In this document: piece by piece, positions 40,905-49,702 of the stretch
Numbering within the stretch: the first letter of the stretch is position 1
How the letters are laid out: the number at the start of each line of letters is the position of its first letter
Source: Streptomyces goshikiensis
GTDB taxonomy: Bacteria; Actinomycetota; Actinomycetes; Streptomycetales; Streptomycetaceae
Assembly: GCF_014650555.1 (NCBI RefSeq)
Contig: NZ_BMVE01000015.1
Location: 1 to 64,000, forward strand
DNA: 64,000 nucleotides
Reading direction: 5' to 3'
Position numbers and translations under genes: made by a program
The notes under the pieces: model-generated
The model's database searches: none
The model's input: the letters and a program-made list of their open reading frames with translations, nothing else
Told to the model about the DNA's origin: nothing

Positions 40905-41428
40905 GTCCGTTGCCCCTGTTCCTTTCCATTCTCGCCTGTGCGGGGCCGCCGGTCTCCGCGACGAGGCGGCAGGCCGTCTCACGGCGCTGCCACCAGTGCC
41001 GCCGGAACGACGTACGGCAGGGCCGGCCACGCCGTGGCAGCCAAGGGGGCCGGCGGGGCGAGGAGCCATGCGGCTGGAGGCTTCGGGGGGGAAGTCGCGT
41101 TCATGGGCCCATTGCACCGGCCCGGGCCCCCGTGCGCATGGGTGCACGTACTCAGACGACCTGGTCCGTGTACCCAGCAAACACAGTGCTTCGGGGCACG
41201 ATCTCTCAACCGCAGACCTTGGCGTCGGCTGTCGTGCGGGGCCCGGCTGGGCAGCCAACCGGGCCCCGCTCGTGGTCGCGGGGCACCCGAACGGGTCGAT
41301 CACCGTGTCCGTTTACCCCATTGACCAGTTGGAGAGGACAAGCGCCCGGCATGGGCCTGGCTGTCCGGCCTACGGCCGCCGCCGCTTGATCTCGTACACC
41401 GTTTGAAGCACATCCTGAAGGAGACCCT
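40905..41428. other. Upstream region of the chaplin gene, no gene seen
   Basis: About 520 bp in which no frame gives a recognisable protein. Chaplin genes are usually controlled by the BldN sigma cascade, but I cannot confidently point to its -10/-35 elements here. Confidence 0.4.
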
Positions 41429-41659
41429 GTGAAGAAGACCACGGCCGTTATCACCGCCACCGGCGCCATCCTGCTCGGCGCGGCGGGCATCGCCTCCGCC
41501 GATGCCGGCGCCCAGGGTGCGGCCATCGGATCGCCGGGTGTCGCCTCCGGGAACCTCGTCCAGGTCCCGGTCCACGTTCCCGTCAACGTCTGCGGCAACG
41601 CCATCAGCATCGTCGGGCTGCTCAACCCGGCTTTCGGCAACACCTGCGTCAACGCCTGA
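41429..41659 (+). CDS. Short chaplin
   Basis: 76 residues. A Sec signal peptide (MKKTTAVITATGAILLGAAGIASADA) precedes one chaplin domain: SPGVASGNLVQVPVHVPVNVCGNAISIVGLLNPAFGNTC, with the two Cys that form an intramolecular disulfide. Short chaplins are secreted, assemble into amyloid at the air-water interface and coat aerial hyphae and spores. No LPXTG anchor, so it belongs to the short (ChpE-H) class. GTG start with AAGGAG upstream. Confidence 0.95.
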   Translation: MKKTTAVITATGAILLGAAGIASADAGAQGAAIGSPGVASGNLVQVPVHVPVNVCGNAISIVGLLNPAFGNTCVNA

Positions 41660-41791
41660 TCAGGCCCCAGCAGCGCACCGGGGGCCTTGCCGGTTTCCCC
41701 GTGTGACACGTGAGCGTGGCCCCGGATTCCTCCCCGGTCGGCCGCGCTCACGCGCGTTTCCACCCCGCCGCCGCGGGACGACAGGCCGCCC

Positions 41792-42016
41792 TCAGTTCTG
41801 CGCGACCTGCCCGACCTGCCCGACCTTGGCGAGCGTCAGGACTCCACCGCCGATGCCCCATCCGGCGTCGGCGACCTCCTCCACCAGTACGAGGGTGGTG
41901 GCCCGGGCGCGGTCGCCGAAGATTTCGGCGTAGAGGTCGGTGGTACGCGTGATGATCTGCTCCTTCTGTTCTGCGGTGAGGGTGCCGGCGGGGACCTTGA
42001 AGTTCGCGAATGGCAT
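41792..42016 (-). CDS. 4-oxalocrotonate tautomerase-family protein
   Basis: 74 residues. After removal of Met the protein begins with Pro (MPFANFKVPAGTLTAEQKEQII), the catalytic base of the tautomerase family. The rest fits the beta-alpha-beta unit with VEEVADAGWGIGGGVLTL. Members tautomerise dienols or phenylpyruvate-like acids. The C-terminal VGQVGQVAQN tail is low complexity. Divergent from an XRE-family regulator that may control it. Confidence 0.85.
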   Translation of the reverse strand: MPFANFKVPAGTLTAEQKEQIITRTTDLYAEIFGDRARATTLVLVEEVADAGWGIGGGVLTLAKVGQVGQVAQN

Positions 42017-42183
42017 GGTGATCTCTCTTCGTACGCGGGGTGCCGGAGCTGCTCACGACGAGCAGGAGGTCGACCCCGATGGGGCAACCATCCGTCCGAG
42101 TTGCCTGCTCGGGCCAGGGCTGAGCCCACCCAGGGGTCATCAGCCCCTGGCTCGGACCCCGCCGGAGAGGCGACGATGAGCGG

Positions 42184-43071
42184 GTGAACCTTCCCGAACT
42201 TGCGGCGTTCCTCAGATCCCGGCGTGATCGGATCCGGCCTGCCGACGTGGGCCTGCCCGCCGGGCCCCGGCGGCGGGTGCCGGGGCTGCGGCGTGAGGAG
42301 GTCGCGCAACTGGCGGGCCTGTCAGCCGACTACTACACCGAGCTGGAGCGCGGCCGGGGCGCTCAGCCGTCGTCCCAGACTCTGGCCGCCCTCGCCCGGG
42401 CGCTGCGGCTGGGTGGCGATCAGCGTGACCACCTCTTCCATCTCGCCGACCGGCCGCTGCCCGCATCGGCGCACGGCGTAGGCGCGCGGCAGGTCCAGCC
42501 CGCCCTGCTCGGGCTGCTGGACCGGCTGGCCACGACTCCGGCCCAGGTCATCACCGACCTGCACGAGACCCTCCTCCAGAACGAGCTGGCCGCGGCACTG
42601 CTCGGCCGTGCTCCGGAGCCGCGGGGGCCCGCCGCCGGCTTCGCGTACCGCTGGTTCACCGATCCCGCCGCCCGCGCGCTCTATCCGCCCGAGGACCACC
42701 CGCACCACTCACGGGTCTTCGTCGCCGACCTACAGGCAGTTGCCGCCCGCCGCGGCCGCGACAACGAGGTCGCCGCGATGACTGCCGCCCTGCGACGGCG
42801 CAGCGCGGAGTTCGGCGCCCTGTGGGACACCTACGACGTCGGCCTGCGCCGCACCGATCACAAACGCATCGTCCACCCCACGCTGGGCGTCATCGAGTTG
42901 GACTGTCACAGCCTGTTCAGCGAGGACGGCCGCCAGCGCCTGCTGTGGTTCACGGCCCCGCCCGGCACCGAGGGCGCCGCTCAGCTTGAGCTGCTCGGCG
43001 TCATCGGCACGCAGGACATGTCCGCGACCGAGGGCGCCTCTCACACCCAGGGCGGCGTACACGCGGGCTGA
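42184..43071 (+). CDS. XRE-family regulator with MmyB-like ligand domain
   Basis: 295 residues. N-terminal helix-turn-helix: FLRSRRDRIRPADVG...VPGLRREEVAQLAGLSADYYTELERGRGAQPS. A MmyB-like domain follows (ALLGLLDRLATTPAQVITDLHETLLQNELAAALLG, YRWFTDPAARALYP, WDTYDVGLRRTDHKRIVHPTLGVIELD). This class often regulates adjacent oxidoreductases or tautomerases and may bind a fatty acid. Start at a GTG; no competing start. Divergent from the tautomerase gene. Confidence 0.9.
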   Translation: MNLPELAAFLRSRRDRIRPADVGLPAGPRRRVPGLRREEVAQLAGLSADYYTELERGRGAQPSSQTLAALARALRLGGDQRDHLFHLADRPLPASAHGVGARQVQPALLGLLDRLATTPAQVITDLHETLLQNELAAALLGRAPEPRGPAAGFAYRWFTDPAARALYPPEDHPHHSRVFVADLQAVAARRGRDNEVAAMTAALRRRSAEFGALWDTYDVGLRRTDHKRIVHPTLGVIELDCHSLFSEDGRQRLLWFTAPPGTEGAAQLELLGVIGTQDMSATEGASHTQGGVHAG

Positions 43072-43122
43072 GAGCGGAGAGAGCCCCGGCGCCAGAGCCG
43101 GTGTCCGGCGGCGCCGTCGGAA

Positions 43123-43746
43123 TCACGTGGGTAGCGGGGTCTGGCCGCCGTTGAAGATTCGGTCGAGGTGGTGGTGGAGTACCGCGATGGCCGACTCCGG
43201 CGTCCGCTGGCCGACGAGGATGCTGGTGCCCATGGTCGCGGTCATGGCGAGCAGGCTGATCGCCTCCGTGTCCGCGTCGATGTGGGCATCGGCCAGGCCG
43301 GTCGCCTGTGCCTGCTTGAGCAGTTCGGTCAGGGCGTTCTCGGCGGCGTCGGGGTTGTCGATGAAGGGCTGGGCGGCGAGTGCCTCGTCGGTGACGGAGA
43401 GGATGGAGTAGGAGCTGTAGAGGAGGTGGAAGGTCCGGCTCTCCTCGTCGGTGGGGAGGGAGGCCAGGAGCAGCGCCTCGATGGTCGCTCGTGGACCCGG
43501 GTTCGGTCCGGCGGCGGCGAGGCGGGCGCCCACGCGCGCGGTGAAGCGGCCGGTCAGGTGCTGGACGCCGTGGAAGAGCAGTCTCTCCTTGGTCTGGAAG
43601 TAGTACTGGACGAGCCGCAGGGATACACCCGCCTCGGCTGCGACGTCGCGCATGCCGACGGCGTGCAGTCCGCGCCGCCCGGCGACCTGGATGAGTGCCT
43701 CGGCGATCTGGGTGCGCCGTTCCTCGTGGTCCACGCGCTTCGGCAT
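43123..43746 (-). CDS. TetR-family repressor
   Basis: 207 residues. Helix-turn-helix: RRTQIAEALIQVAGRRGLHAVGMRDVAAEAGVSLRLVQYYFQTKERLL. A helical ligand domain with PTDEESRTFHLLYSSYSILS follows. Start MPKRVDHEER at 43746. It is divergent from an alpha/beta hydrolase, and the 125-bp gap has two copies of a palindrome that should be its operator. Confidence 0.92.
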   Translation of the reverse strand: MPKRVDHEERRTQIAEALIQVAGRRGLHAVGMRDVAAEAGVSLRLVQYYFQTKERLLFHGVQHLTGRFTARVGARLAAAGPNPGPRATIEALLLASLPTDEESRTFHLLYSSYSILSVTDEALAAQPFIDNPDAAENALTELLKQAQATGLADAHIDADTEAISLLAMTATMGTSILVGQRTPESAIAVLHHHLDRIFNGGQTPLPT

Positions 43747-43804
43747 GTGCCGTGCCTCCGCCTGTCGGTGGTGAGTTCGTGTCCGGCCGTTCCGGACGCC
43801 TTCA

Positions 43805-43842
43805 TGGTACCGCTGTACCAACAACATGGTACGGTCGTATCA
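43805..43842. promoter_or_regulatory. Tandem TetR operator palindromes
   Basis: TGGTAC-CGCT-GTACCA (43805-43820) is a perfect dyad; TGGTAC-GGTC-GTATCA (43827-43842) is the same dyad with one mismatch. The centres are 22 bp apart, two helical turns, suiting two TetR dimers on the same face of the DNA between the divergent genes. Confidence 0.7.
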
Positions 43843-43871
43843 CGAAGAACGGATCTTCCTGGAGGTGCCCC

Positions 43872-44822
43872 GTGCCCGAGAACACGACCCGAGTGCGCCG
43901 CGACGTCGGCCGCTACGTCAACGACAAACTCCGCGACCGCTACTTCGCCGCGGGCGATGTGCTCTACGCGATGGGAGCACCCGCACGCTCCGAGACGGAT
44001 GTCGAGACGAGCTTCGGCACCACCCACGTCTACCGGTACGGCCCCACCGACCCCGCAGCCGAATCCCGTACCCCCATCGTCCTGATCCACGGCGCCGGCT
44101 ACAGCTCGGCCATGTGGTACCCCAACACCCCCGGGCTCAGCCTCGACCGCCCCGTCTACGCGCTCGACACCCCCGGTGACGCGGGCCGCAGCGTCCACCG
44201 CGAGCCCATGTGGCAGCCCGAGCGCGCCGCGCAGTGGATGGACGAAGCCCTCGACGCGCTCGGCCTCGACAAGGTCCACGTCGTCGGCTCCTCCTACGGC
44301 GGCTGGCTCGTCCTCAACCAGGCCCACCGCCGGCCCGAACGACTCGCCTCCGTCACCGCGCTCGACCCCGGCGGCCTGGAGAAGGTCGGCCTGCGCTTCT
44401 TCGCCTGGGTCTTCATCAGCCTCTTCGCCACCTTCGCCCCCAAGGCCCTGCGCCCCCGGCTCGCCAAGTGGCTGGACCAGCCGGTCATCGCCGTCCCCGA
44501 GATGCGCAAGTGGATCCAACTCGGCGCCCGCGCATACCGAATCCGCCGCCCCGCACCCCTGCCGCTCGCCGAGGACGCGCTGCGGTCCATCCGGACCCCG
44601 CTCTACGTCATCATGGGCAAGCACAGCCTGCTCGTACACCCGAAGCGGCAGCTGGAGCGCGTACCGCGCCTGATATCCGGGGCCCGCGCCGAGATCATCA
44701 CCGCGACCGGGCACGGCCCGCAGATCGACCACCCGGACGTGGTCAACGCCCGGATGCTGTCCTTCATGGAGGACGTCGACTCCCTCGACCCGGCGCCGAC
44801 CCGGGGCGCCAAGGGCGCGTAG
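43872..44822 (+). CDS. Alpha/beta hydrolase
   Basis: 316 residues. Nucleophile elbow VVGSSYGGWLVL (Ser in GSSYGG), oxyanion segment IVLIHGAGYSSAMWYPN, acid near YVIMGKHSLL, and His in ATGHGPQIDHP. It resembles the carboxylesterase/haloalkane-type hydrolases kept under TetR control. Start at a GTG with GGAGG 6 nt upstream. The preceding region (RDRYFAAGDVLYAMGAPARSETDV) is typical of hydrolases annotated near TetR genes in Streptomyces. Substrate unknown; likely detoxification or signal removal. Confidence 0.88.
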   Translation: MPENTTRVRRDVGRYVNDKLRDRYFAAGDVLYAMGAPARSETDVETSFGTTHVYRYGPTDPAAESRTPIVLIHGAGYSSAMWYPNTPGLSLDRPVYALDTPGDAGRSVHREPMWQPERAAQWMDEALDALGLDKVHVVGSSYGGWLVLNQAHRRPERLASVTALDPGGLEKVGLRFFAWVFISLFATFAPKALRPRLAKWLDQPVIAVPEMRKWIQLGARAYRIRRPAPLPLAEDALRSIRTPLYVIMGKHSLLVHPKRQLERVPRLISGARAEIITATGHGPQIDHPDVVNARMLSFMEDVDSLDPAPTRGAKGA

Positions 44823-44990
44823 TAGTGAGGCCGCCGAAAGTTCAGTGCATCGTGGATCCTGCGGCGTCGCACTGAGAGCCGGAAGGCCTGGACGGTCGGA
44901 TGGCGGTGGGCTACGCGGGCCTGCCAGGGGCGGTGACTCGCCGCCCCCGGGGAGCACGGCGGGTATGGAGCCTGCTCCGTTGGCGCACGA

Positions 44991-46121
44991 TCAGGAGCGG
45001 GCCCCGAAGGGGAAGAAATACACATACGCATGGCCGCTGAAGCTGGTCGTAATCTCCACGCGCCAGCCCTTCCGGACCGGGTGCGGGACCTCCTCGTTCG
45101 TGTCGATGACAGGGACCCATTGGCCGGAGTCATTGGTTCGGAGAATGCGGTGGCTGGTACCTGTGTGCTCCATGCGGGCAATTCCGTCGCAGGGGAAGTC
45201 ATAGGTCCAGGGAGTGCCGGGCTTGATGCTGCTGGTGTATTCGAGGTGCAGTTCACTGAACAGCTTCAGCGCTTTGCCCTGGGATAGGTCGACGGGGCCG
45301 TGGGCGGCGAGGAGTCCGTTGAGGACCGTGTCCCCGTGGACGGTGAGGCTGCCGACTTCCAGGTCGGGTCGCAGGACGGTTACCTGGGTGCTGAGGATGC
45401 GGACGACGGGGTTGGTGGGGTCGCCCGTGGTGGCGCGGAGGTAGAAGGTGGTGTCGGATTTGATGCCTTCGATGTCGAGGCTGGTGCGGTTGGTGACGTC
45501 GCGGTTGATGCCGCCGTAGAGGAGTTCGTAGGTGGCGTTGGCGGAGCGTTCCCAGGTGAGCTTGACGTCACCGCCGTTGTTGATGATGGACGGCTCGCAC
45601 AGGAAGTTGCGCAGGTAGAAGTCGGCTGGGAACTTGCCGAGGTTGAAGACGGTGAGCCGGTCCTGGAACGCGGAGCTGCCCGTGCGGGAGCTTTCGGTGA
45701 CGGTGATCGGGGCGGTGCCGACCTTGCGGCTGATGGGGATGTCGGACAGCTGGATGGTGAATCCGGTATCGGGGCCGATCGGCGCGTGGCTGCCGGTGGG
45801 TGCGCAGACGAACTCCTTGGTGGCCGCGTCCAGACGCACGGTCCAGTCGGTGAGACTGATCCGGGGGCTGATCTTGGTCAGGTCGGTGGCGAGGTCGGGT
45901 GCCATCGTTCCGGCCGGGACTTTCACCCTGATCCACTCGACGTCGGCCTGCGTACCGCTCTGCCGGGCAACGGAGATGACCACTTCCCCGATCTCCTCGG
46001 GGGCCTGCGGGTTCTCCGGCGATGCCTTGAGCGGGCTCGGGGTGGTGGTGATCTGGTACGACAGCAGCGGGTCATTGGCTGCGGAGGTGTCAGTGTCCTG
46101 GGTCTGCATGACAACGGTCAC
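44991..46121 (-). CDS. Uncharacterised protein with Ig-like and fibre-like segments
   Basis: 376 residues from a GTG with AAGGAG upstream. An N-terminal region is not recognised; the middle (EPSIINNGGDVKLTWERSANATYELLY, TFYLRAT) has an Ig-like/FN3-like strand pattern. LEVGSLTVHGDTVLNGLLAAHGPVDLSQG follows, the kind of strand-turn repeat seen in phage tail-fibre shafts, and a compact C-terminal domain ends in SFSGHAYVYFFPFG. No signal peptide. Last of four consecutive minus-strand genes (54626-44991) that appear to form one operon; it could be a structural or adhesin-like component (inference). Confidence 0.7.
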   Translation of the reverse strand: MTVVMQTQDTDTSAANDPLLSYQITTTPSPLKASPENPQAPEEIGEVVISVARQSGTQADVEWIRVKVPAGTMAPDLATDLTKISPRISLTDWTVRLDAATKEFVCAPTGSHAPIGPDTGFTIQLSDIPISRKVGTAPITVTESSRTGSSAFQDRLTVFNLGKFPADFYLRNFLCEPSIINNGGDVKLTWERSANATYELLYGGINRDVTNRTSLDIEGIKSDTTFYLRATTGDPTNPVVRILSTQVTVLRPDLEVGSLTVHGDTVLNGLLAAHGPVDLSQGKALKLFSELHLEYTSSIKPGTPWTYDFPCDGIARMEHTGTSHRILRTNDSGQWVPVIDTNEEVPHPVRKGWRVEITTSFSGHAYVYFFPFGARS

Positions 46122-46190
46122 GGGGCTCCTTCGGTTTGAAGGCCGTCCCCGCCCCGGTGTGGGGCGGGGACGGCGGAGTGGCCAGGGTTC

Positions 46191-49100
46191 TCAGCGGTCG
46201 GCGCGGCTGTGGGCGGCCGCGTCTTCGACGGTGAGGAAGCCGGAGCGGATCTCGGGTTCGCCGAGGGGGAGGTCGTACTGGTCCTGGCTGAGGATCGGCA
46301 GCTTCTCCCAGGTGCCGCCGCGGTTCTCGGACCAGGTCCAGGTGCCGATGACGCCGGCCGGGGTCGGCATGAGGGCGGTCTCTTCGCTCTCGCCCTGCGG
46401 TCCGCGCAGGGCGGTGGTGGCGGCCAGGAGCGGACCGGTGCGGAAGTTGACCGCCATCCGCGCGATCGCCGGATCGGTGAATTCCTGCGGGACGAAGACC
46501 TTCTTGGTGGCGAGGATGTCGGTCGTGGCGTGCACGGCGGCGCGCGGGTCCAGCAGCACGGTGGCGACCGTGGTGTTGTTGTCACCGAAGTCCAGCTCCA
46601 GGCTGGGCCGGTCGCCGATCGGCCGCAGGTACTCCCCGCCGCCGGCAGCCGGATCGACGACCGTCTCGAAGTGCTCGTAGTCGTCGCCGAGAACGTACCC
46701 GACCAGGCCGTCGTCACTCTGCTGTGCCTCGCCGAGGCGGATCGCCCACGGGTAGCCGGGCAGCTGGGAGGGCGAGGGCTTGAACAGGTTCTGCCAGCTG
46801 ACGTCGGTGCGCAGGAGGCCGCGTAGGTTCATGGTGAGGCGGGTGCGGACCAGGGCGAGGGGCCGGCCGAGGAGGAAGCCGAGGCCGGGGTCGGCCGGGC
46901 CGTCCGGGTCGATGGTCTCCAGGGTGCGATCGAGCGTGGCGCGGAAGGCATCGAAGGTCTGGGGGCCGCGGGTCTTTACACCGTTGAGCAGCCGGTAGGG
47001 ATGGGGAGCCACTGTTTGCAGCTGCTCGAAGCGGGTCACCTCGGAGCCCGGGAGGGCGTCCCAGGAAACTTCGCGCTGCCCGGAGGCGTTCAGGGTGACG
47101 CGCAGTTCGCCGAGTGCGGCGCCGTCGGGGGCGTGGACGACGAGGGACTGGTCGAGGCGGTTGTGCAGCAGCCACGCGCAGATGGGGTTGGCCCCGGGGG
47201 TGAGGTCGGTGTCCTCGTCGGTGGTGGCGGCGAGGAAGTTGAAGCGCAGGCGCGCGGGCTGGAGCAGGCGAGGTGCCAGTTCGACCAGCCGGTCAGGGTC
47301 ATAACCGCTGACGGGGTGCGCCGGGCGCATGGTGTCCGGCATCTCGGGCGCGAAGTGGGTGGGGTTGGTGATGAGGTTGACGGAGCGTCCGAAGCGGTCG
47401 ACGACGGCCAGGTCGAGGAAGGCGAGCTGGCCGGCGCGCAAGTCCTGGAAGGTGGATTCGGGCCAGTTGTCGTCCCAGTCCCCTGGGAAACCGCCGGGGT
47501 CCGGCGGGGGGTAGTCGCCGTTGCCGATGAGGGCGCCTAGGTCGCCGGTGGGCTGGAGGCCGGCCAGGGGCTGGCGTTGGGCGATGGCGGCGCCGAAGCC
47601 GTCGAGGGTCTGGGAGAGGTAGTTCGCCTCGCGGGCCCGGGAGCGCACTTGCCGCAGGGCGTCGGCCGGCAGCCGGTCGCGCACGCGGGCATAGCTCTGG
47701 AGGGTGCCGTCGATGATGTGGCCGGCGGAGGGTGCGAGCATCTGGCGGCCGGAGACGACCAACGGGGTGCCGGGTTCCCCAGTGCCCTTCCACTGGTAGC
47801 GGGAGCCGTCGACGAACTCCCAGTGGGCCGTGTCGCCGTCGTGCATCGGCAGGGGGAAGTACTCGGCCTTCCACAGCAGGAACAGCGGCTGCCAGGGCAT
47901 GGCCCACGGTGTGGTGCCGTATTCGGGCAGGGTGCCGGTGACGTCACGGATCGCGCCGCTGCGCAGGGCGCGGTCGAGGATGAGGAACTCGCTGAGCAGG
48001 GCCGGGAAGCAGGGCGGCTGCTGCCCGGTGAGGTCGATCTGGGCGGCGGTGTCGGCGACGTCGGTGGTGGTGGTGCCGGAAGCGCGGGTGACGATTCGTT
48101 CGGGTGTGCGGCAGGGCAGAGCGGTGTCGCGGGTGAGGGGGGCGTGGAGGTTGGCGCCCTGGAGAGTGAGGACCGGGTCGGCGCTGTACTCGAAGTCGTC
48201 GGCCGGAACCCGGATCAGGCGGCGGGCGGCCCTGGCGCCGTAGGCCGGGTACAGGGCGTCGATGCTGGCCGCCAGGTCCGCTTCGCTTTTGCCCCAGGGC
48301 AGTGTGGCGCGCTGCTCGGTCAGGTCGCGGGCGAGGGCGACGACCCGTCCGGCTGCGTCGTCCGCGTTGCCTGGGTCGAGTTCGTCGTCGATCCGGTCGG
48401 TGAAGTCCTCGGACTTCTTGCGCAGGTGGCTGAGCCACCACAGGTGGTAGAGGTGCTCGCGGGCGGCGTCGAGTTCTGCTTCGGTGGCGTCGTGGGTGGC
48501 CTGGCGGCGGTTGAGGTCGGCGACGGTGTCGGCCTCCGCGGCGCGGGCCGCGTGGGAGGTGGTGCGGCCGGTTTCCTCGCCGCGTTCACCGATGAACCAG
48601 CGGTATCCGCCGTGGACGGGCCCGAAGGCGCTGTCGTGGGCGCGGCGGTCGGTGAGGATGTCGGCCTCGGGCCGGTCACGCTCTTCCAGGGCGTCGATGC
48701 CGCCGAGCAGGAAAGCCCGGAACAGGTCGGCCTCGTCCCCCGACAGCGCGCCTTCGCCCCCGGCCTGGGCACCGAGTTCGGCGACGGCTTCGGCGATGCT
48801 GTTGGAGACGATCGGGGTGACGTCGGCGGGAGCCGGGCAGGGTGAGTCGGGGACGGGGCCGGTCAGGTCCCAGTCCAGCCCCAGGACCGTGCCGGAGTAG
48901 ACGGAGGATCGGATGCCGCTGCCGGAACCGACCGGCGGCCTCCACTGCAGACGCTCCAGCAGCGCGGCGAGATCGTCGGTACCGGCGAGGATGTCGCTGG
49001 CGGGGTCCGCGTACCAGCCCGCGACGAAGTAGCTCAGCCGCTCCCGCGCGGGCAGCTCGCTGCCCGGTTCGTCGAGGAGCGTGTCGTGGAGGGAGAAGAC

Positions 49101-49646
49101 GTTGCTGTTGTAGGGCTGGTAGACCGAAAAGGTCGGGAGGCCGGGGCCGATCGCGGTGAGGAATGGCGCGTGCGCGCCGGCCGGTTCCTGCCAGGGGCCG
49201 GTGAGCTCGTGGGACTTGCCGATCAGAGTCGCGGCAGGCTCTTCGCTGTCCGGATCCTGGAAGGAGACGCTGCCGTTCATGGGGTCGAGGTAGTCGCTCT
49301 CGACGATCCAGGCCTTCAGACGGCGGGTGCTGTCGGTGTGTCGGACGACGAGCCACCGGTTGGGCACCAGGGGGAAGTCGCCGATGCCTTCCTCCTCGTC
49401 GTGGCGGCCGCGGGTGAGGGCGGCGGGCAGTTCCCACTGGAGGTAGACCCCGAGGCGGTCCTCACGGCCGGTCCACTCCTCGGGGCTGGAGAACGGGGCG
49501 GGTTCCGGGGGGACGCCTTCGTCGATGTTCTTGAAATTGGTGATCCATCGGTGGAACACGTGCGGGGTCGCGGTGTCGCGGGTGGCCCGGTTGACGGCGA
49601 GGGCCGCGACCTCGACCGGCACGATGAGGGTGGTGTCCACGGACAT
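46191..49646 (-). CDS. Very large uncharacterised protein (1151 aa)
   Basis: 1151 residues; no family recognised by eye. The start MSVDTTLIVPVEVAALAVN is followed by FHRWITNFKNIDEGVPPEPAPF, RLGVYLQWELPAAL and FPLVPNRWLVVRHTD. Later a helical segment (ATEAELDAAREHLYHLWWLSHLRKKSEDFTDRIDDEL) suggests a coiled-coil insertion, then a long region rich in strands. No transmembrane or signal segment. GAAAGGA precedes the ATG. It lies 56 nt from the preceding gene and 69 nt from the next. The GVYLQWELP...FPLVPNRWLVV blocks recall large unnamed proteins in other soil bacteria, from memory only. Confidence 0.7.
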   Translation of the reverse strand: MSVDTTLIVPVEVAALAVNRATRDTATPHVFHRWITNFKNIDEGVPPEPAPFSSPEEWTGREDRLGVYLQWELPAALTRGRHDEEEGIGDFPLVPNRWLVVRHTDSTRRLKAWIVESDYLDPMNGSVSFQDPDSEEPAATLIGKSHELTGPWQEPAGAHAPFLTAIGPGLPTFSVYQPYNSNVFSLHDTLLDEPGSELPARERLSYFVAGWYADPASDILAGTDDLAALLERLQWRPPVGSGSGIRSSVYSGTVLGLDWDLTGPVPDSPCPAPADVTPIVSNSIAEAVAELGAQAGGEGALSGDEADLFRAFLLGGIDALEERDRPEADILTDRRAHDSAFGPVHGGYRWFIGERGEETGRTTSHAARAAEADTVADLNRRQATHDATEAELDAAREHLYHLWWLSHLRKKSEDFTDRIDDELDPGNADDAAGRVVALARDLTEQRATLPWGKSEADLAASIDALYPAYGARAARRLIRVPADDFEYSADPVLTLQGANLHAPLTRDTALPCRTPERIVTRASGTTTTDVADTAAQIDLTGQQPPCFPALLSEFLILDRALRSGAIRDVTGTLPEYGTTPWAMPWQPLFLLWKAEYFPLPMHDGDTAHWEFVDGSRYQWKGTGEPGTPLVVSGRQMLAPSAGHIIDGTLQSYARVRDRLPADALRQVRSRAREANYLSQTLDGFGAAIAQRQPLAGLQPTGDLGALIGNGDYPPPDPGGFPGDWDDNWPESTFQDLRAGQLAFLDLAVVDRFGRSVNLITNPTHFAPEMPDTMRPAHPVSGYDPDRLVELAPRLLQPARLRFNFLAATTDEDTDLTPGANPICAWLLHNRLDQSLVVHAPDGAALGELRVTLNASGQREVSWDALPGSEVTRFEQLQTVAPHPYRLLNGVKTRGPQTFDAFRATLDRTLETIDPDGPADPGLGFLLGRPLALVRTRLTMNLRGLLRTDVSWQNLFKPSPSQLPGYPWAIRLGEAQQSDDGLVGYVLGDDYEHFETVVDPAAGGGEYLRPIGDRPSLELDFGDNNTTVATVLLDPRAAVHATTDILATKKVFVPQEFTDPAIARMAVNFRTGPLLAATTALRGPQGESEETALMPTPAGVIGTWTWSENRGGTWEKLPILSQDQYDLPLGEPEIRSGFLTVEDAAAHSRADR

Positions 49647-49702
49647 GGCCCGGGGTCCTTTCGGTCAGCGCTTGGCGGTACGGCGCGGAAACGGGGGAGG
49701 GC

